Source of the DNA: Leptospira abararensis
GTDB lineage: Bacteria; Spirochaetota; Leptospiria; Leptospirales; Leptospiraceae
DNA: 5,151 nt
NCBI RefSeq assembly: GCF_016918735.1
Contig: NZ_JAFFPR010000028.1
Location: forward strand, 1 to 5,151
Direction: 5' to 3'
Part shown: positions 1 through 5,151 of the stretch, piece by piece
Position numbering within the stretch: position 1 is the stretch's first letter
Layout: every line of letters begins with the position of its first letter
The notes under the pieces: generated by a model
What the model was told of the DNA's origin: nothing
What the model saw: only the letters and a program-made list of their open reading frames with translations
Databases searched by the model: none
Translations under genes and position numbers: made by a program

Positions 1-1
1 C

Positions 2-3000
2 CAAATTGCAGCTGAGTTGGACACAATCAGACAAAACTTCAAAGCAAAAGAAACAGCTTATTTATCACTTTTATCTGAGTTAAATGGTAGTGGGAGTAGT
101 GTATTTGGAACACCGGGTATGGATCCAAATTCAAGTGTAGAAACAGCACCTACGGTCACAAACCCAGATACCATCTTAAATCAACTTGCAGAACAAAATA
201 AAATTTTAGAAGAGAAAAGAAAAGCTTTAGAGCTCGCAAGAGCCAGCATGGGGGATGCTTCGGTAGCTTATGAAGCTGCCTTAAAGATCCAGGTATTAAT
301 TCGTAACCCAGGAATGCTTGGTCAAATCGGAGATTTGACTTCTGATTCTAGTGCCATCCAAGGGAATTCTGGGCTTAGGGGAGAAATTGTCCAAGCCCAA
401 GAGGAACTCGATCGCCAAAGAGAAGTTCTGCGCCAACAAGAGAAGAAGATGTATGAACTCCAATACGAGAGAGAAAACGCCTTCCGTTCCCAATCTTTTT
501 ATGCAGAGATCAACCAAAGAGTTTTAGAGTTTGAAAAACTAAAAGAAAACAGAGCACTTCTCGTTGAGGTTCTGGATGGAGAAGGAACCTTAGAAGAAAA
601 AATTGATTCGTTGTTAGCCGGGGATAAACTGGTTCAGTTGTATGGAAACCAAGTTTCTGTGCAGGTAAGACAAAGTTTAGAAACATGGAAAACAAGTTTG
701 ACAGGGCTTGATGGTTCTATTGTCAGTTCCGTGGATGCTCATGACAGTAGCATCGCTAATTTAATCGCTAAGGTTAACTTATTGGATGTGACTCAACTAG
801 AAACAACTTCGAATCAAATTCCAACTTATGTAAACCAATATGAAACTATTTTATCAAGGTTATATCAAGATTCTCGTTTAGATGCGGGATATCTGAATGC
901 AGAGTCCATCCTTCCCGCTTATGAGTATTTACAAAGCCTTGCCTCTTCTTCTGGGGACGCGTTATCACTCGGTAAGGAAGGGATTGCAGAACTCAAAACA
1001 GCAATTGCAAGTTATCAGTCATATATATCTGCCAATGCCGGAAACCAAGGAAGTCTTGCCTATTCTGCTAAAATTGTGGAACTAGAACAAGCCATCGGAG
1101 TGGCAGTAACAAAAATTGACCAATACAACCAATACATCGCTGAAGTGGGCAAAACAGTTCAGTATTTGAATGTAAATGTATTGGATGCTTTGTCAAAAAC
1201 AGATGCTGTTGTCGATGCTACCTTAACTGGTTCTGAGAGGACTGCAACCAAAGATGCCTTCCGTGCGCTTCGTGGCGACGAGTCGGGTTTGTCTGGAAGT
1301 ATGCTCACGTCTTTAAATGAAGTGGGTACTTTGTTTTCCGATTCCATTGAGGCAATGAAACATTACGGACAAATGAATCTTGTTTTCCGCAATGCACTGG
1401 AAGATCGAAATACTAAAACAAAACAAGTTTCTGATGGTCTTGTATCTTTCTTTGATGGATTTGAATTAGAGTATAGAACCAAAGAAGCAGAACTAACCTT
1501 TTTGTTAGATGAAAATGGTGATGAGGCTAAGTTAGCTGCGATCCAAAAACAAGCAGAACAAAAGAAGAAAGTAGCTGGTGCAGAAGTAAATGCAAGAGCT
1601 ATGGAAATGCTTTTGGATTATTTGGGTAATTTAGGTACAGGAGAAAGAAACGTTGAGTCCATTTACCTTCGTATGTTGAAGGACTCAGAAGTCATCAGCC
1701 AAGATACCAAAACAGATGCTAATTCCATAGTGGAAAGAAGAGCGATGGCAACACTTCTAGATTTTTTTAGAAGTAGTCGTGGGGCTTTTGCCAATTACAT
1801 CGCGGGACCTGGATACACTGATTTTATTGCTGACTTAGGACGCCAAAAAGACTATGCAGATGCTTTGTTGTCTTTTTATGAAAGTGGTAAAGAATACACT
1901 GCCAGTGAGAGAGAAGATATCCGATGGAATGGATCTGCTAACGAAAAGAAATTTTTAAAAGAAAGTTTTTCTTATGGGGAATCCTTTTTCTTCCAAGCTG
2001 CCACAGGACAGGTGGCTCGTGAAGTTGCGGTCTCTCAAAAAATAGATGATTTTGCATCCCGGGTTCGATCGGGAGAAGTATTGAGTATTCTAAAAGAAGA
2101 ATACTTCAAAAGACAAGAAAACAAAGCCACAGGTTTATTAAAAGAATTACATGATGCTGTATCTGGACTCGATGATATCACAGCTTCCCGATTACTCAGT
2201 GATTCCTTCCGCATTGGAACATCGACAGACAGAGATTCTAGTGAAGAGACTCGTCGCGCCAATTTATTATCAGGGCATTTAACAAACAATCCAGGAACAC
2301 CTCGTGCGCAGCTGAGTTCCTTACTCGATGTTGGAAAACTGATAGAGATCTTCGGAGAAAAAGAAGGACTTGTTATCTACTCTGAGATTACCAATAAAAT
2401 TTTAAACATAGACAACAGTGCGACTGCGATCATTGAACAGTCACAACTTTTGAACCCAAGACATGTTGCTGTGGAAGAAGGATACCCAAGTTATTTGAGT
2501 TTCTTTGATGATACAAAAAAGTCAGGTTACACTGCAGAGGTTCAAAAATTAGAGCAGTATTTAACGCTAAAAGATTTTGAAGATACATCCAAACCTATTT
2601 TGGATGCAAATTTTCAAATCACTGGATATGAAAAACCATTTAGTGGATTGGATTATTCAGAACTGGAATCACTCAAGGCATCCCTTGATGGAATGATTGC
2701 CAATTGGGGTACGATAAAATCAGAGTTGGAATCGGCACATGCTGACTACATCCAAATGTTAGCAACTTGGAGAGTTGCAACTCCCGGTACAGAGGAATTT
2801 GCAGAACTTGCAGAAGACGTATCCGAAAAGTTAAAAGACTTTTCTGCAAAACAAATGCAAGCCACAGACTATATGCGTGAGCTCACCCTTCAGTTGGAAG
2901 AGTCAACAGAAAAGTCACAAAGTATACTCACAGAATATAAAACTTCTGTTGGAATTGCTGACAAAACTCTTGTTACTATTGTAAGTTTAGGCAAAATCAA

Positions 3001-5151
3001 TTCCGCATTACCAGGGTTTAGCGATTATTTTAATTCAGCAGAAGGTAGACCTAAATTCCATTTTACTTTTGTAGACGGAGAGTTGGGACTAACTTCCAAT
3101 GTTCAGGAAAAATTGGCAGATATGGAAGCCGAGTCACTGGCTCTGAAAACTTCTGTGACCACACGTTCGGAACAACTCGCATCATTGAATTCATTTTCCG
3201 AAACCATGTATACAGGGATTAGTTTATCCGAACAATACCTAGCACTTTATGCAAGACGTAAAGAGTCGGAAGAAAATGGGGAAGAGTATTTAGAGAATTT
3301 GGATGAAAGGATTGTGGTCTATGCCTCAGCAGCAAACCAGAATACTATCAGCCAAGAAAACTTGATTAGTTATACCAAAGGAATTCGTGAATTTTTAACA
3401 GCCAAAGCAGCTCGTGGGGAAGAAGTGAACGCATCTCTTTGGGAATCACTTGCCAATGCGGAAGTATTCACGAAAGAAATGGCAGGGCTTAAATACTACC
3501 AAAACCTATCGACAACAGAGAAGGCTGACACAGCAAAACTCAAAACCGATTACGAAGAATCCAAATTGGCGCGAGAAGCGGCAGAAGAAGCAACCAAACT
3601 ATTTGCAGAGCTAAGGTCTATGATTGATGGATTGGAGGCACAAGGATTGCCACTGGATCAGTCCATGGATCAAATCGGTGCCTCTCTCAATCAATTCGAA
3701 ACACTCAAAACGAAGTTAGACCAATCGGGATATAGTTTGGACTCTTCCATCATTTCTGGAATGGACAACTTGAAGGCTTTTGCTTGGGAAAACCAAAAAG
3801 TAATTTTGGCCAAAGCATATTTGGGAACCATCTCAAACAATGGAACGATAGATAAATTTTTATCCGATGTGAAGAGTGGAAAATTTGTTCTACCGGGACC
3901 GAGTGGCAAACTTGAAAGAACAGCAAATTTCCTCGGAGCCGCATTAACAGAAGCACAAATCACAGAAATAGAAGAACTCATCACACCATACGATCTACAA
4001 GCTAGATTATTAAGAACATCCAACTTAGCACAAGTAGACAGCTTATTACTGACATACGACGAAGACCTAAGAGATGCAGGCAAAGAACTTGCTTTACGAC
4101 AATCTTTGAGTCGCATCCAAACATCCTTGGCTCAAGGAACCATTCCGAATCTCACACAGTACCCAGCAGAACTAAAAAACTACATCCTGACTGCCACATT
4201 CGAAGACTATGCATCTCGTAATGTGGATATGGGTGTACAAACATTAGCAAACGAGTTTGCAAGTTTTATGCGACTCGGTGATTCTGATAGAGATACTGTA
4301 ATGACATATGCAGGAGAAAGAGGATCTAAAAATCCATCCACTTATCTTCCTGACTCTCTCAAAGAATATCATTTATTAAATACATACTACCAAAACTGGA
4401 CAGGTGATTTGTCCCCTGAAGATACGGTAGGCCTAACCAACTGGTTAAACACCAATGGTTATGAGTCGAACCTGATCGGCGCACTTACTAAAGCATCAAG
4501 GATGGATTATCTCCTCAGATCTTACTCCGGTGAAAACATTGAAGAATACATAACCTCTGCAGGTAACAAACTCGGAAGTCCAGTCACTGAAGAAGAAAAA
4601 CAATCCATCTTACTCAGCCAAGCCGGTCTTTATGATCCAACCCATGCCAATGGAATTGATCCATTCTTTACCATCCAACAAGGAGTGTTTCTAAATTCCT
4701 ATTCTTACAAAACAGGTTTCTCTGAACTAGCACTCTCTTTAAAAGAAGAGAGTGTGAAAATCGCAGTGGCTAACATTGGCTACAAAGAAGAGGAAGATAA
4801 GAAAAAATTAGCTTGGGACATTTCCAACAAGGTTGTGAAAGTAGAGTCTTACTTGAGTTATACGCAAATTACCCAAGCAGGACAGGCAACTCCGACAGAA
4901 AATGTGCAAGTCACAAACCGCCTAAGAGAGTTAGAATTCCAGGCTGAACACCGTTTAGGAAATTTCTTGTCTATCGTAGAAGAGTATAATAGTTATTCAT
5001 ACGATACTACCAAAGAAGACCAAAACCCATCTCTCAAAGTATTATTAAAAGAAATCAAAAACTCAGGTTACAGTGTTCGTGATGCTGTTTATTCCAAAAA
5101 TGCAAACCTAGAATATGAGTTCCTTGGTGGATTTGATAACGCAAGAAAAGT
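2..5151 (+). CDS. Internal segment of a giant helical, cysteine-free protein, possibly of the Leptospira large structural family (partial at both ends)
   Basis: The frame beginning at base 2 runs without a stop to the last base, giving 1716 whole codons plus a partial codon (gt). Start and stop both lie outside the window, so full length is unknown and no start can be chosen. The translation is hydrophilic, has no Cys, about ten His and nine Trp (residues 229, 642, 902, 923, 1147, 1262, 1466, 1481, 1605), and no membrane-spanning stretch. I see no Walker, protease, HD, RHS or other catalytic motif. Several stretches follow a clean 3-4 heptad pattern, divided by Gly/Ser/Pro/Asn-rich turns, which suggests chained helical bundles. 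A structural or surface role is inferred from this. The best family guess, from memory, is the very long Leptospira proteins of TIGR04388; a phage tape-measure protein is a weaker alternative. I am nearly certain that it is coding and unsure of the family. No frameshift or disruption is visible. Confidence 0.96.
83..172 (+). other. Flexible Gly/Ser/Thr/Pro/Asn-rich linker (residues 28-57)
   Basis: Within the giant protein, residues 28-57 open with N-G-S-G-S-S and continue with many Thr, Pro, Asn, Ser and Asp, including T-P-G at 37-39 and N-P-D at 54-56. There are almost no large hydrophobic residues and no helical periodicity. The stretch separates an N-terminal amphipathic segment (residues 1-27) from the charged helices that follow. 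It reads as a disordered hinge. That is inferred from composition alone. Confidence 0.55.
173..244 (+). other. Short charged heptad helix (residues 58-81)
   Basis: Residues 58-81 contain no Gly or Pro. The a/d positions at 58, 62, 65, 69, 72, 76 and 79 (I, L, Q, L, K, L, A) follow 4-3 spacing, with Glu, Lys and Arg filling most other sites. This is a short predicted coiled-coil or bundle helix directly after the linker. The partner helix cannot be told from sequence. Confidence 0.5.
383..553 (+). other. Predicted coiled coil, Glu/Gln/Arg-rich (residues 128-184)
   Basis: About 57 residues without Gly or Pro, dominated by Glu, Gln, Arg and Lys. Ile129, Leu136, Leu143 and Met150 are spaced exactly seven apart, and Leu153/Ala160 and Ile170/Phe177 continue seven-residue spacing in shifted register. 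The stretch follows a Gly/Ser-rich segment (about residues 101-127). It is the most typical coiled-coil sequence in the window and could mediate self-association or form a rigid rod. Oligomeric state cannot be read from this. Confidence 0.65.
2075..2107 (+). repeat. Overlapping inverted repeats with two mutually exclusive pairings
   Basis: GAAGTATT (2075-2082) is the reverse complement of AATACTTC (2100-2107). AGTATTCT (2084-2091) is the reverse complement of AGAATACT (2098-2105), with a 6-base loop. AGTATT is directly repeated at 2077 and 2084, so the same right arm could pair with either left arm. The site is within the coding frame and no T-tract follows. Eight-base arms can arise by chance in 5 kb, so function is doubtful. 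Confidence 0.4.
2657..2938 (+). other. Predicted helical hairpin of two heptad helices (residues 886-979)
   Basis: The first helix has hydrophobic residues at 888, 891, 895, 898, 902, 905, 909, 912, 916 and 919 (L, L, L, M, W, I, L, A, Y, M), an unbroken 3-4 alternation. A turn follows at residues 923-930 with Pro928-Gly929. The second helix restarts the pattern at 933, 937, 940, 944, 947, 951, 954, 958, 961 and 965 (F, A, V, L, F, Q, A, M, L, L) and fades through 968, 972 and 975. Two long amphipathic helices joined by a Pro-Gly loop suggest an antiparallel hairpin like those in spectrin-type bundles. The resemblance is architectural and does not imply homology. Confidence 0.6.
3095..3196 (+). 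other. Predicted heptad helix (residues 1032-1065)
   Basis: Residues 1034, 1038, 1041, 1045, 1048, 1052, 1055, 1059 and 1062 (V, L, M, S, L, V, R, L, L) follow a 4-3 alternation with no Gly or Pro inside. It comes after a non-helical stretch (about 1000-1031) rich in Phe, Gly, Pro and Asn. It could be a third helix packing on the preceding hairpin, but the roughly 50-residue gap makes that uncertain. Confidence 0.5.
3518..3808 (+). other. Probable three-helix unit (residues 1173-1269)
   Basis: Helix 1 (about 1173-1214) is rich in Glu, Lys and Ala, with a/d residues at 1193, 1197, 1200, 1204, 1207 and 1211 (A, A, L, L, M, L). It ends at a G-L-P-L turn (1215-1218). Helix 2 (about 1220-1240) has 1222, 1225, 1229, 1232 and 1239 (M, I, L, F, L) on one face and ends at the turn S-G-Y-S (1242-1245). 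Helix 3 (about 1247-1269) has 1250, 1254, 1257, 1261 and 1268 (I, M, L, A, I). Three helices with two short turns in about 97 residues resemble a spectrin-repeat-sized module. This is structural inference only. Confidence 0.5.
4022..4133 (+). other. Predicted heptad helix (residues 1341-1377)
   Basis: Leu1342, Val1345, Leu1349, Tyr1352, Leu1356, Ala1359 and Leu1363 keep 3-4 spacing. After a one-step register shift, Leu1365, Leu1369, Ile1372 and Leu1376 continue it. The helix carries many Asp, Glu and Arg and ends at a Gly-Thr-Ile-Pro break (1379-1382). Downstream, residues 1380-1716 are richer in aromatic residues and Gly, and less regular, apart from short charged helices. Confidence 0.45.
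4731..4754 (+). repeat. Perfect 9-bp inverted repeat inside the coding region
   Basis: CACTCTCTT (4731-4739) and AAGAGAGTG (4746-4754) are exact reverse complements around the 6-base loop TAAAAG. The bases just outside the stem (G4730 and T4755) could add a G-U wobble pair. No run of T follows on either strand, so it does not look like an intrinsic terminator. It sits within codons for an ordinary charged stretch (around residues 1577-1585). It may be coincidental. Confidence 0.45.

Noticed and set aside
296..695. Two minus-strand open frames with hydrophobic, membrane-like translations
   Set aside because: They are complements of the Glu/Gln/Lys/Arg-rich coiled-coil region. Antisense reading of gaa, caa and aag codons gives Phe, Leu and similar residues, so the apparent membrane segments are artefacts.
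897..1085. Short plus-strand open frame in another phase, 62 codons
   Set aside because: It overlaps the large frame completely, is short, and shows no recognizable domain.
1508..1543. Possible EF-hand-like calcium loop (D-E-N-G-D-E at residues 503-508)
   Set aside because: The spacing only partly matches D-x-D-x-D-G and position 12 is Ile instead of Glu. The helix flanking pattern is not that of an EF-hand.
8..2318. The 11-mer gcagctgagtt at bases 8 and 2308
   Set aside because: The two copies are read in different codon phases and flanking bases do not match, so it looks like coincidence, not a repeat.
3691..4116. Open frame of 141 codons on the minus strand
   Set aside because: It lies fully antisense to the continuous plus-strand frame. 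Its translation is rich in Ser, Leu and Val with scattered Cys, as expected for the complement of this coding sequence, and nothing supports a separate gene.
3940..4210. T-poor stretch with more aca, gca, cca and cta codons, possibly a mosaic insert
   Set aside because: A few hand-counted lines do show fewer T than upstream, but Asn codon choice barely changes and nearby lines at 4321-4380 return to normal. This is too slight to claim recombination.
4731..4754. Intrinsic terminator at the 9-bp hairpin
   Set aside because: There is no T-tract after the stem on either strand, and the coding frame continues through it for at least another 390 bases.
2..5151. Phage tape-measure protein
   Set aside because: A very long helical protein fits in part, but there is no hydrophobic membrane-active segment and no phage neighbour gene is visible. 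Kept only as a weak alternative.

Overview
The window lies wholly inside one very large gene on the + strand. The reading frame that starts at base 2 is open, with no stop codon, to base 5151. That is 1716 complete codons plus two bases of the next codon, and neither the true start nor the true stop is in view. There is no intergenic DNA, RNA gene, mobile element, CRISPR array, promoter or terminator that I can support. The short open frames on the minus strand and in other plus frames are shadows of this gene.

The encoded segment is hydrophilic and rich in Ser, Lys, Glu, Gln, Asn, Leu and Ala. It has no cysteine and no segment hydrophobic enough to span a membrane. I see no catalytic or nucleotide-binding motif. 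It alternates between long heptad-patterned helices and Gly/Ser/Pro/Asn-rich breaks. From the 5' end: a short amphipathic stretch, a Gly/Ser/Thr/Pro linker (residues 28-57), two charged coiled-coil stretches (58-81 and 128-184), and a long mixed helical region to about residue 885. Then come a helical hairpin (886-979), a further helix (1032-1065), a probable three-helix unit (1173-1269), another heptad helix (1341-1377), and a less regular 3' part with more aromatic residues. The overall look is that of a giant structural or surface fibre protein, not an enzyme.

Organism: hand-counted lines give roughly 40% G+C. The composition and style resemble Leptospira, which is known to carry very long, genus-restricted proteins. 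I recall one such family as TIGR04388 ('Lepto_longest', putative large structural protein). The organism and family assignments are inferences from gene size, composition and memory of that family. They were not tested by a search and are moderate to low in confidence. With only one partial gene visible, nothing can be said about operon partners or regulation.
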